Shown here one piece after another: positions 17,901 to 23,862 of a stretch of DNA of 42,646 nt. A program made the translations under genes and the position numbers. The notes beneath the pieces were generated by a model. The model was not told the DNA's origin and searched no databases. It saw only the letters and a list, made by a program, of their open reading frames with translations. The stretch's first letter is position 1. Each line of letters opens with the position of its first letter. Origin of the DNA: Lentisphaerae bacterium RIFOXYA12_FULL_48_11 (GTDB lineage Bacteria; Verrucomicrobiota; Kiritimatiellia; UBA8416; YA12-FULL-48-11). The stretch is taken from assembly GCA_001804885.1 (NCBI GenBank), contig MHBM01000284.1, positions 1 to 42,646 on the forward strand. Reading direction: 5' to 3'.

Positions 17901-18612
17901 GATAATGCCGGTTTCAAACAGAACAGTTGAGCACCAAAAAAGCATACATGGTTATTGGGGAGTATATGCAGAGCGGTACTGTACTCAGGAAGACAAATTT
18001 CCAATTTCGTTTGGTGATTATGGCGAAAAGGATATTTACATGTGGATGTCTGCTATTGAGGTCTATAAATGGCTGTGTAACCAATATCCCACCGAAATGG
18101 GTGGTCAAGGATTGCATATTGAGTTTCAGGAACTGGTGGCAGGCAAAGGTGGTGATTCTGCCGGTGTCACAATGGGTATTGCTGGTTATTCTGTTTTAAC
18201 GAAGAAACCTGTTCGCAGAGATGTTGCAATGACTGGATCTATTCGGTCTGACGGATCGGTTCACGCTGTTGGTGGAATATTTGAGAAGATTGGCGGGGCA
18301 CAGGCAAGTGAAGGTATAGAAATAGCGGTTCTTCCAAAAGCCAATGAAGCTGATGTGCTGTTTGTTCCTCTTGATCAGTTATGCCAAATCAGTATTATTC
18401 TGGCTGACGACATACAAACCTATATCAACTACGCAACTAATCCGGACTACAAAAAAGATGTTCTGCGTGATCTGAGAAAAGCACAGGTTCTTATATTACT
18501 AGGTTCAAGGAAGGAAGCAGAAGACATTCTTCTGAACATCGCTATTAATAACCCTGAAATATATACCGCAAAGAGGCTTTTAGAGTTGGTTTCAATCCAT
18601 AAGAAACCATGA
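14998..18612 (+). CDS. Membrane protein with zinc ribbons, DnaJ-like Cys-rich domain and C-terminal Lon-type (S16) protease domain
   Basis: The 1204-residue product starts at ATG 14998. Four zinc ribbons of the CPxC type lie at about residues 8-31, 45-69, 99-126 and 150-178. A single membrane segment follows at about 226-246. A Cys-rich block with CxxC...GxG repeats at 385-476 resembles the DnaJ zinc domain. The middle, about 480-960, is helical and unrecognised. The C-terminal 200 residues match the Lon peptidase domain: GGDSAGV with Ser1054, DVAMTGSI, VGGIFEKIGG with Lys1097, and a LPKANEADV stretch. The Ser-Lys distance of 43 residues equals that of E. coli Lon (S679/K722). There is no AAA+ module in the chain, so an unfoldase would have to come from elsewhere or substrates be already unfolded. 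The ribbons probably lie on the cytoplasmic side; where the protease faces depends on topology I cannot fix. Confidence 0.85.
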   Translation: MSEVIFKCPSCSKNLCAGDTLIGRSFNCPTCQNKVTLPEPDFSFNCPSCNNELSSQKSMVGETFDCPSCEQGFTIPSSGRLFTQLLKQKTISITCPSCSVELELENSYYKEMEGKTIDCPECNKAIPISSTTAPKKLSIAHPQIPTTPRCPGCKVEMPKDAVICIHCGMDLRTGQKLSPEPETKSRLSFKSPEPPSVYQPNSLLDRFPMPQFKEPTIYEKYIPLLKTVALLVIITGVGLTVLHYVDIPALINKLKSLRGTASSTVVTNKTVQVAVVPKPVVIVTNTVVKPPELKVVNGIIKTLETLRGKPADSESIKELSAYITNLADSNDNRVIKCGMKTVFALAQMGMGNEQSGLAGCDHIKINYADTEFVGIANKDNFYNPCQKCQQKGEIHDKCKVCSGNTRCKVCGGSGTRQVVKTAPQGLAGPMGKRGRTLGGDAPATTTVNVPCSSCNGSGKCSACRGIGFFSNKCVECDGAGKLLSKLKVKAQYDIALTKTLTKLTARQNEGKDLALTAIETPQVKSVNSPDLVALRELLVGGSRINLFDALIRVSDENKLLFSIDPEALGMMAGIYVETASLSSITNTLALSDFLSKYRLIVKTSPLSSTGTNRIDFVTTQSVWTYSQVCWYLLRNQIGQAYQTLNTATFDSSEFGAHCRQLKELLRIVDEKKKELAIISNRLSESLTKYKESIRTARAFESAGKIGLRGPESRSQRRMNNPVEGNEIAANAADSSYKRAEDNARTVVQSLELFLRKTTSSNKVVWERFGEAHNVRLYSEAYFLLNYLVENYSAIRKMQNDVMDSGLVKPAEFLDSEGKDPIGDMPDDVKQLQSRLGEMIRLSSSDIDKLNISFSSDQNSAVGFRISNEAFTRDRANIMARVGVGYYTVLQHVKAIKDVLNVAKLTDSQKMDMARELRAKKKVSFLQVFVDAIDKSIPISLEDVTIKTGSAMGLAVVVAQGEALPLSVKIMPVSNRTVEHQKSIHGYWGVYAERYCTQEDKFPISFGDYGEKDIYMWMSAIEVYKWLCNQYPTEMGGQGLHIEFQELVAGKGGDSAGVTMGIAGYSVLTKKPVRRDVAMTGSIRSDGSVHAVGGIFEKIGGAQASEGIEIAVLPKANEADVLFVPLDQLCQISIILADDIQTYINYATNPDYKKDVLRDLRKAQVLILLGSRKEAEDILLNIAINNPEIYTAKRLLELVSIHKKP

Positions 18613-18679
18613 AGAAGATTTCTATGAACAAATCCATAGCGTTGTGCGGAAAGTATCTATTCTTTTCACCTCGATCATT

Positions 18680-18727
18680 TTGCACACACCTCCCAAACTA
18701 TTAACAATATAACTCTATTGTATAGTT
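18680..18727 (+). promoter_or_regulatory. Promoter and 14/12-nt inverted repeat upstream of the recombinase
   Basis: TTGCAC at 18680-18685, 17 bp, then AACAAT at 18703-18708 is a weak promoter. It overlaps an imperfect inverted repeat whose left arm is AACTATTAACAATA (18696-18709) and right arm TATTGTATAGTT (18716-18727). The arms differ by a 2-nt bulge, and 6 nt separate them. A 6-nt centre between arms of about 12 nt is also the layout of tyrosine-recombinase core sites. It may be an operator, a recombination site or both. Confidence 0.4.
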
Positions 18728-18742
18728 ATTAGGAGGCAACCA

Positions 18743-19312
18743 ATGAGCCATCGAATTGAGTATCTAACCCAGACCGAAGTAAAAAGCCTGCTAGATAAAG
18801 CCAAAAGCGACAATTACCGTAATTATGTAATGCTGTTACTTGGATACAGGCATGGTTTGAGATGTAGCGAAATTATTAACATTACGGTTCAAAACGTTGA
18901 TCTAGACGCCGGGAATATTCGGTGTGAGCGTAAAAAAGGCTCTGTTTCTAATTGGCAGGCTCTTCAAAAGGATGAGGTTAAGGCAATTAGGGTCTGGATG
19001 AAGGAACGCCCAAAGACAGAATACCCACATCTTTTCACTTCAACAACAGGCAAGCCGATATCAAGGATTAGGTTCTTTCAAATCTTTCAGGGCTTGGCTC
19101 AGGATATTGGGTTGCCTCCTGAGAAAAGACACCCGCACGTCCTTAAACATAGCATTGCAACTCATATGTCAGGTGCAGGCATTCCAGTTCAAGTAATACA
19201 GTCTAGGCTTGGGCATAAAAATATAAGTAATACGATGGTCTACCTTTCAGTGAGTAATCCTTTTGTCGATAAGGCTGTTGAAATGGCTACGGCTAATGGG
19301 GCGGTGGTATAA
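18743..19312 (+). CDS. Short tyrosine recombinase (catalytic domain only)
   Basis: The 189-residue product starts at ATG 18743 behind AGGAGG. It has only the catalytic domain, like FimB/FimE-type recombinases, without the N-terminal core-binding domain of XerC/D. Active-site residues seen are Arg40 in HGLRCSE, a Lys in the beta-hairpin near 64-65, His132, His136, His158 in LGHKN and the nucleophile Tyr167 in MVYLSV. The usual HxLR motif reads HVLK, so the second catalytic Arg is replaced by Lys135. The fold is intact, but activity may be altered. It starts a region of orphan genes and may have served in their capture, or may invert or excise a nearby segment. Confidence 0.82.
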   Translation: MSHRIEYLTQTEVKSLLDKAKSDNYRNYVMLLLGYRHGLRCSEIINITVQNVDLDAGNIRCERKKGSVSNWQALQKDEVKAIRVWMKERPKTEYPHLFTSTTGKPISRIRFFQIFQGLAQDIGLPPEKRHPHVLKHSIATHMSGAGIPVQVIQSRLGHKNISNTMVYLSVSNPFVDKAVEMATANGAVV

Positions 19313-19324
19313 AAACCTACTCTA

Positions 19325-19786
19325 ATGAAAACCTGCCTCATCCTTCCTTACTATGAACAATATCTCCCTGCTTCTCTAGTTCCTTCTATTTGCCAGGTCT
19401 ACGATGTTGTTTCCGTTATTCCCAATTATTCTCCCGGTCTCAATATTATCTCAAGCAGTGGTAGTACTCGCCTGTTAGATGCCCTCAAAACATCGCCCAT
19501 CTATACGCCCAACTTACGCCCCTTAAAATGTCTTGGAAATTCTAGGGTGCTTTCTCCGGGACAAGTTATTTATGAGGTCGGGCTTGAGTTACTTAATGCC
19601 ACTGAGGATGGTTGTTTGCTATGCGATGAGCCCCTTATTGTTATGAAAGGGAATAATCAGGAAGATTTCTTGAGGGCGATGCTAAATTCCAAAAAACAAG
19701 TGGTTATGACTGTTTCTAACAAGGAGATGTCTGTTGTTCGGGGCATCTGTAGCAAGGATGTGAACTTTATTGGCTTAAAGAAATAA
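19325..19786 (+). CDS. Hypothetical protein
   Basis: This 153-residue protein starts at ATG 19325, 12 nt after the recombinase stop, without a clear ribosome site. It may be co-translated with the recombinase. It contains several Cys (LLCDEP, RGICSKD) and mixed alpha/beta segments such as QVVMTVSNKEMSVVRGI. No membrane segment or signal is evident. I do not recognise a family. The open frame and protein-like composition support it moderately. Confidence 0.5.
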   Translation: MKTCLILPYYEQYLPASLVPSICQVYDVVSVIPNYSPGLNIISSSGSTRLLDALKTSPIYTPNLRPLKCLGNSRVLSPGQVIYEVGLELLNATEDGCLLCDEPLIVMKGNNQEDFLRAMLNSKKQVVMTVSNKEMSVVRGICSKDVNFIGLKK

Positions 19787-19794
19787 CAATATTA

Positions 19795-19880
19795 TACCAC
19801 CCTGTCCCAAGCCTACTCCCTGCCAACTTAATAAATCGTGAGCAATCGTGAGCGTTTTGTGAGGCATCCGGGTCTTATAT
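19795..19880. repeat. Dispersed non-coding repeat, copy A
   Basis: The shared blocks are CCACCCT, GCCTAC, TGCCAA, TTAAT-AAT, then GAGGCATCCGGG and TCTTATAT, in the same order as the copy at 20648. It lies in the gap after the gene ending at 19786. The middle differs: here it carries a tandem ATCGTGAGC repeat. Confidence 0.5.
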
Positions 19881-19882
19881 CT

Positions 19883-19996
19883 CTACAACACTTTCTTCTT
19901 CTGCTGTAGTTCCTGCTTCCGTTTTGCCTCTTCGTTCTGCTTGTTGACTTTCTGCTCTTGCTTCCGGTGTTTGTCCTTATTTCCTGTATCGCCCAT
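19883..19996 (-). CDS. Tiny basic Lys/Gln-rich protein (37 aa)
   Basis: ATG 19996 follows a near-perfect AAAGGAGG at 2-7 nt less than ten bases upstream, inside the end of the preceding gene. The 37-residue product is almost wholly Lys, Gln, Glu and Asn (for example EEAKRKQELQQKKKVL) and should form one charged helix. It is the second gene of a two-gene unit with 20009-20134. Its function is unknown; nucleic-acid binding is only a guess from charge. Confidence 0.55.
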   Translation of the reverse strand: MGDTGNKDKHRKQEQKVNKQNEEAKRKQELQQKKKVL

Positions 19997-20008
19997 AATT
20001 GCCTCCTT

Positions 20009-20134
20009 TTACCTTACTGGTGTAGCAAATGATGATGGTGCGTTCTGTTTGTCTCTCTTTGCCTTCCGTTTTTCTAGCAAGGTCATTTTAGGCTGTTTCT
20101 TCTGGTCTCGTTTTGTATCTTGTGATTTAGACAT
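20009..20134 (-). CDS. Tiny basic protein (41 aa)
   Basis: ATG 20134 has AGGGGAG upstream at a good distance. The product is 41 residues, strongly basic (MTLLEKRKAKRDKQ), with a short hydrophobic tail. The stop codon at 20009 lies in the ribosome site of the 37-residue gene, so the two are co-transcribed. The MTLxEKRxAKR segment looks like small conserved proteins annotated only as hypothetical. Confidence 0.5.
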   Translation of the reverse strand: MSKSQDTKRDQKKQPKMTLLEKRKAKRDKQNAPSSFATPVR

Positions 20135-20216
20135 ATGCTTATCTCCCCTTGAATATAATCAGGATAATTACGGCTGATTCCAAGGCAATGCAATACCATA
20201 ACGTCCACGAACTAGC

Positions 20217-20549
20217 CTACTTACCCTTTGCCTTACTTCGTTTCTTTGGCAATGGAACTTCTTTCGCTGTTATTTTGATTAACCCGCCGATCCATTCCCT
20301 GTCTTCAAATGCTTCTTCTATTAGAAAATACATCTTGGCTCCGGGATAGGGTGCAGATTCAACAATATTTTCTATATACGCTCTGCCTCCCTTTGTCGGT
20401 TTAACAAAAAGCTGATTATCGCAAACCAATGCGACTACCTTGCCATTACAATAAATCGCATACTCACCGAACATTTGCCTGTAAGATATAGTTCCGGCAT
20501 TTCCCATCTGGTCTACTACAAACTCAACGAAACTTTTATCAGATGCCAT
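20217..20549 (-). CDS. TfoX N-terminal domain protein
   Basis: The 110-residue product is a stand-alone TfoX/Sxy N-terminal domain. Evidence is the block SYRQMFGEYAIYCNGKVVAL, then LFVKPTKGGRAYIE, PYPGAKMYFLIEEAFEDREW and a Lys-rich tail. In Enterobacteria full-length Sxy controls competence, but single N-terminal domains like this one are common elsewhere and have no proven role. ATG 20549 is preceded by AAGG only. The gene is monocistronic. Confidence 0.82.
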   Translation of the reverse strand: MASDKSFVEFVVDQMGNAGTISYRQMFGEYAIYCNGKVVALVCDNQLFVKPTKGGRAYIENIVESAPYPGAKMYFLIEEAFEDREWIGGLIKITAKEVPLPKKRSKAKGK

Positions 20550-20647
20550 GTTTAGCCTTGGTAGAGATTATTTATACTTCTGCTGGCGATATTATAGGTA
20601 TTTTTAGACGTTTGCGTGAAAATATATCATTAAATATTATTAACATT

Positions 20648-20756
20648 ATCCCACCCTCATCTGCCTACCTCTTTGCCAATTTAATCAATTCTAGGCATTT
20701 TTGTGTTAATCCTAGAGGCATCCGGGGCATTAGGGCTGTCTTATATTGTTAACCTG
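20648..20756. repeat. Dispersed non-coding repeat, copy B
   Basis: Same ordered blocks as copy A at 19795: CCCACCCT, GCCTAC, TTGCCAA, TTAATCAAT, GAGGCATCCGGGG and TCTTATATTG. The centre contains an AT-rich inverted pair CTAGG/CCTAG. Nothing in it looks coding. Confidence 0.5.
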
Positions 20757-20870
20757 CCTAACCTGCTAATAATCGTCTAATTGGATGTTAAAATCATTCG
20801 CACTATACATCATAGACTCTACCGGCCCTTAGTAATCTTCCCCTGGCAATCTTAAACGCATTCAAGGATT

Positions 20871-20910
20871 ACCAATTTGCACAATTTGTGGATATTGCAT
20901 TACTAACATT
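20871..20910 (+). promoter_or_regulatory. Promoter-like dispersed element, copy 1
   Basis: TTGCAC (20877-20882), 18 bp, TACTAA (20901-20906) form a promoter about 45 bp before the start of the DUF2726 gene. The element GCACAATTTGTGGATATTGC then ATTACTAACA is shared with 21846-21882, and its left part with 22801. The half-palindrome around CACAATTTGTG could bind a dimeric regulator. Confidence 0.45.
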
Positions 20911-20954
20911 ATGAATTACTTCCCCTGCAATTTGTTTTCTGCTACGTTTTGCTC

Positions 20955-21452
20955 ATGGGATATCAAGTTATTGGTCTTGTTATATTTCTTGTCATTATTG
21001 CAGGTGTAGTTAAGTTCCTCCTGCCTCTTCTTGCTAAAAAAGAACCCAAAACCTTGCCGTACGAATCTGCTGGTACATTATTCTCTCCTGCTGAACGTTC
21101 TTTTCTTGGAGTATTGGAGCAGGCAGTAGGGAATGATTTCAAAGTTATGGGAAAAGTCAGGTTAGCAGACATTATAAATATTAAAAAAGGTCTATCAGGT
21201 AGCGAAAGACAGCAAGCGTTTAACCGTATTCAAAGCAAGCATGTTGATTTTGTTGTTTGTGATACCAAGTCTCTGACTCTTCAATGTGTAGTGGAGTTAG
21301 ACGATTCAAGCCATCAGCAAGCTCAAAGGCAGGAACGGGATGCTTTTGTTGATAAGGTAATGTCTGCTGCTGGTATTCATATACTTCATTTCAGTGCAAA
21401 GAAAAGCTATTCCATTCAAGAAGTTAGAGATGCAATTGCTGGGGCGAAGTAG
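20955..21452 (+). CDS. Membrane-anchored DUF2726 protein
   Basis: The 165-residue product starts at ATG 20955 (a TTG six bases earlier is the alternative). Residues 5-25 form a membrane anchor (VIGLVIFLVIIAGVVKFLL). The cytoplasmic part is a DUF2726 domain: FSPAERSFLGVLEQA, VDFVVCD, CVVELDDSSH, RQERDAFVDKVM and AGIHILHF. DUF2726 is thought to adopt a restriction-endonuclease-like fold. The Asp of VVCD and the Glu/Asp of VELDD are candidate acidic residues. No activity is established. It forms an operon with the zinc-ribbon gene 9 nt downstream and has its own promoter-like repeat upstream. Confidence 0.82.
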   Translation: MGYQVIGLVIFLVIIAGVVKFLLPLLAKKEPKTLPYESAGTLFSPAERSFLGVLEQAVGNDFKVMGKVRLADIINIKKGLSGSERQQAFNRIQSKHVDFVVCDTKSLTLQCVVELDDSSHQQAQRQERDAFVDKVMSAAGIHILHFSAKKSYSIQEVRDAIAGAK

Positions 21453-21461
21453 GGGGATATC

Positions 21462-21755
21462 ATGGGCTCAATTCTCCAAGCCAAATGCAGTTGCGGGTTT
21501 ACATCAAAGGAAATGCATGTTGGTTGTGGGGAGATGTCGGCTCATGCTTATGTTCCTGTTGCCTGTTCTAATTGTAAAAACATGTGGGTAAAGAACATGG
21601 GCAAAAAGATTCACCCCTGTAATAAATGTGGTTCAGATCTGTTGTTTTATAATGATTTGAGCCTTGAGGGTATTAAATCACCAAAAATGAAATATCGATG
21701 TCCAAGTTGCGGGAAGATAGAAATGGAATTTGAAATGCACGGATTATGGGATTGA
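21462..21755 (+). CDS. Small zinc-ribbon protein
   Basis: The 97-residue product starts at ATG 21462 behind AGGGGGATATC, 9 nt after the DUF2726 gene. It contains CxCG near the N-terminus, CSNC at about 35-38, CNKC at about 53-56 and CPSC at about 80-83. That suggests two zinc-binding sites. Otherwise it is unrecognised. Sharing an operon with DUF2726 suggests a common pathway, possibly nucleic-acid related. Confidence 0.65.
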   Translation: MGSILQAKCSCGFTSKEMHVGCGEMSAHAYVPVACSNCKNMWVKNMGKKIHPCNKCGSDLLFYNDLSLEGIKSPKMKYRCPSCGKIEMEFEMHGLWD

Positions 21756-21845
21756 ATAACAATAAGGGTTAGATTCATCTCTGCCTGTTTAACGGCGGGA
21801 CAATGTTGATTATAAATACTGTAATGAAATTTCTTAAGGGGTACT

Positions 21846-21882
21846 ACCGATTTACACAATTGTGGATATTGCATTACTAACA
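21846..21882 (+). repeat. Promoter-like dispersed element, copy 2
   Basis: It matches copy 1 at 20871: TTTACA, 18 bp, TACTAA, with the perfect palindrome CACAATTGTG inside. There is no + strand gene directly after it. A transcript from here would run antisense to the gene at 21937-22362. Confidence 0.45.
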
Positions 21883-21936
21883 GGCAATTATGCGAATTTG
21901 CAGAATCTTACCACTTCAACGGTGTAAGGGCTTTGC

Positions 21937-22362
21937 TTAATCGGTTTTGCGGGTGTTGACGATGCCTGATAACAGCTCGTTTAGTTTAATCTTATAACCC
22001 AAAGAATTCAGTCTCTTAATGGCAATTTCCAGTTCTTTGCTATTAAATAATTCGTGCCAAGGTTTAGTCAGGACAAGGGCTTCTACTGTTAGATCCAACC
22101 TTTTCAGCGTAAATAGTTTTTCAAATCCCTCGGAAACATACTTGGCGTTAATAAGGTGTTTGGCAGTTTTCAATCCTCCTTCTTCAGATATCATTTTCAG
22201 AAGGTAGGTGGCGTTATACTTACATTCAGCCTTGGTGCGATTGTAAATTGAGACCATTGCTTTATTAAATTGTTTCTCAAGGTCTGCGAGCTTGTTGTTC
22301 TTCTCCTGTAACTCTTGTGCTTTCTTCTCGTCCGCCGCTATTAATTGTTTTGAGTTTACCAT
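21937..22362 (-). CDS. Hypothetical protein with a widespread Arg/Leu C-terminal domain
   Basis: The 141-residue product starts at ATG 22362, nine bases after AAGGA. The first 40 residues are a Lys/Glu/Gln helix. The rest (YNATYLLKMISEEGGLKTAK, SEGFEKLF, LDLTVEALVL, WHELFN and LNSLGYKIKLNELL) follows a pattern I recall at the C-terminus of many otherwise different bacterial proteins, often near nucleases. In those the order is MI..GG...A, then LDLTVEALVL, then W..LF. No function is known to me. Confidence 0.65.
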   Translation of the reverse strand: MVNSKQLIAADEKKAQELQEKNNKLADLEKQFNKAMVSIYNRTKAECKYNATYLLKMISEEGGLKTAKHLINAKYVSEGFEKLFTLKRLDLTVEALVLTKPWHELFNSKELEIAIKRLNSLGYKIKLNELLSGIVNTRKTD

Positions 22363-22511
22363 TTACCATCGTCCTTTTTGGTGTTTATACGCTAAGTCCA
22401 ATGTATAGGCTAATGTTAGTTGCATAAAACTCAGGACGTTCGGGGATTGTTCTCAGGTATCTTCTTATATTTACCTTGGTTCATATGCACTTTCAGCCTG
22501 TAATTATCCGC

Positions 22512-22799
22512 ATGGCATCAATAATCGACAAATCATTTTCTCTTGGTCAATTAGTAGCAACTCCCGGCGCTATTGAGGTATTACAGGAATCATCTCAAAC
22601 GCCCTTAGAATTTCTCGGCAGGCATAAGAAATGTGACTGGGGCGAAGTATGTTCGGAAGATTGGCAATTAAATGATGAGGCTGTTGAAAATGGCGAAAGA
22701 TTGTTGAGTGCATACCATACCTTAAACGGCATTAAAATATGGATAATTACGGAAGCAGATAGAAGTTCAACCTGTATATTGTTGCCGGATGAGTATTGA
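22512..22799 (+). CDS. Conserved plasmid/accessory-type protein of unknown function
   Basis: The 95-residue product is taken from ATG 22512. In-frame starts at ATG 22485 and TTG 22476 are possible and none has a clear ribosome site. The motifs LGQLVATPGAIEVL, FLGRHKKCDWGEVC, LNDEAVENGERLLSAY and IWIITEADRSSTCILLPDEY are those of a well-spread small family. In it, F.GQ..AT.GA, H..GDWG and ITEADRS.T..LLP are invariant. The family is common on plasmids and genomic islands and has no function that I know of. Confidence 0.75.
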   Translation: MASIIDKSFSLGQLVATPGAIEVLQESSQTPLEFLGRHKKCDWGEVCSEDWQLNDEAVENGERLLSAYHTLNGIKIWIITEADRSSTCILLPDEY

Positions 22800-22800
22800 A

Positions 22801-22826
22801 GATTTACACAATTGTGGATTTCTTAA
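22801..22826 (+). repeat. Dispersed element, truncated copy 3
   Basis: GATTTACACAATTGTGGAT repeats the left half of copies 1 and 2, with the perfect CACAATTGTG palindrome. The -10-like right half is missing. It starts two bases after the upstream stop codon and touches the end of the minus-strand gene at 22823. Confidence 0.4.
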
Positions 22827-23011
22827 TGGTTGGTTTCTTGCCTGTAGATATAAGCATCCTGAACATTAAACGCCCATACTAACACGCCCCACCACCAAGC
22901 CACATATAACCCGCAAGCAGTCCCAATAAAGAATAATACGCCATCCTTAAGACGCCCTTCGCAAAATTGACCCCAACCCGGTACTAATATTGATGCAGTC
23001 CAGTAGTTCAT
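22823..23011 (-). CDS. Small membrane protein
   Basis: The 62-residue product has an N-terminal PGWGQFCEGRLKDGVLFF motif followed by a hydrophobic segment (IGTACGLYVAWWWGVLVWAF). The P-G-x-G-Q-F-x-x-G-R pattern is seen in TM2-like and DUF5683-like small membrane proteins. ATG 23011 has no strong ribosome site. It is a plausible but unproven gene. Confidence 0.5.
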   Translation of the reverse strand: MNYWTASILVPGWGQFCEGRLKDGVLFFIGTACGLYVAWWWGVLVWAFNVQDAYIYRQETNH

Positions 23012-23158
23012 AAGGGAATTCTACCACCAGCCCCTCTAAACCGCCCCTTAGAATCGCCACGTTTGTTTATAATCGATTAATAAATGGTAATAGGGTTGGT
23101 TTGACGGGCTGGCTAATAATTCAATTAAATATATCAATACAAGTCATATCATTGTTTT

Positions 23159-23187
23159 GCCTTGTAATGCCTGTAATCGTCTTGTAG
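23159..23187 (+). promoter_or_regulatory. Three direct repeats upstream of the toxin-antitoxin operon
   Basis: GCCTTGTAAT (23159), GCCTGTAAT (23169) and GTCTTGTAG (23179) follow one another at 10-bp spacing, one helical turn. They end 30 bp before the antitoxin start. Antitoxins usually autoregulate, so these are candidate sites for the AbrB-type protein. Confidence 0.4.
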
Positions 23188-23217
23188 GTTATTATCAACA
23201 TTAAGGAAGGTAATGCT

Positions 23218-23445
23218 ATGGTTACTACAATGACAAAAAGGGGACAGACGGTTGTTCCTGCTGAAATAAGGCAACGTTTCCATATTCAATCCAATGCCAA
23301 ACTAGAATGGATTACAGACGGGGATACAATAAGAGTCATTCTTCTCCCTACAGACTCGATAAAAGGTGCAAGAGGAATAGCCAAGAATTCAGGACTAATG
23401 CAGGCGTTCAGGGAAGATCGTAAGCGGGAGAGAGAACGTGGCTGA
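23218..23445 (+). CDS. AbrB-type antitoxin (VapB-like)
   Basis: The 75-residue product starts at ATG 23218 behind AAGGAAGG. The first 45 residues are a SpoVT/AbrB swapped-hairpin DNA-binding domain (TKRGQTVVPAEIRQRFHI, then KLEWITDGDTIRVILLP). The basic tail with Arg/Glu repeats would wrap the toxin. It is followed, with an 8-base overlap, by a PIN-domain toxin gene, so the pair is a standard type II VapBC module. It should neutralise the toxin and repress its own operon. Confidence 0.85.
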   Translation: MVTTMTKRGQTVVPAEIRQRFHIQSNAKLEWITDGDTIRVILLPTDSIKGARGIAKNSGLMQAFREDRKRERERG

Positions 23446-23857
23446 TAAGAATGTTGTACTGGATACTTCCGCTGTAATTGCCCTGCTTTGTGATGAGGAG
23501 GGGGCTGATGCTGTTGAAAGCTATCTAACCAAGGCGAAGAAAGGCAGTATCCGTCTTTATATGAGTTTTGCCACCATTGCCGAAGTATTCTCAAGTGCTA
23601 CCAAGAAGGAGGGCAGGGACAGGGCGGAATTATACTTGGCTATTATCAAATCGTGGTCGGTAAAGTGGGTTCATTCCAGTGATGAGTTATGTTTATCGGC
23701 AGGAGCATTGAAGGCAAAATACAAAATGAGTTTCGCTGATTCGTTTATTGCTTCTACTGCTATTCATTACGATGCTCTGCTTGTTCATAAAGACCCTGAA
23801 TTTGAAGCTCTCAAGGCTATTCTCCAAATGGAAATCCTGCCTTATAAGAACAGGTGA
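23438..23857 (+). CDS. PIN-domain ribonuclease toxin (VapC-like)
   Basis: The 139-residue product starts at GTG 23438, inside the end of the antitoxin gene. It is a complete PIN domain: VVLDTSAVIALL with Asp9, TIAEVF with Glu49, FADSFIASTA with Asp101 and HKDPEF with Asp119. These are the four acidic metal ligands of the family. VapC toxins cut tRNA or rRNA when the antitoxin is lost. The length is typical. It converges with a gene on the other strand, 5 bp between stops. Confidence 0.88.
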   Translation: MADKNVVLDTSAVIALLCDEEGADAVESYLTKAKKGSIRLYMSFATIAEVFSSATKKEGRDRAELYLAIIKSWSVKWVHSSDELCLSAGALKAKYKMSFADSFIASTAIHYDALLVHKDPEFEALKAILQMEILPYKNR

Positions 23858-23862
23858 TTGTC

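Noticed and set aside
19795..20756. Integron attC sites as explanation of the intergenic repeats
   Set aside because: No paired GTTRRRY/RYYYAAC ends or integron-type integrase (the extra IntI patch) were seen.
23101..23130. TTGACG-N18-TTAAAT as promoter of the toxin-antitoxin pair
   Set aside because: Possible, but poor at the -10 box and about 85 bp from the start. The repeats at 23159 sit closer and no single choice is convincing.
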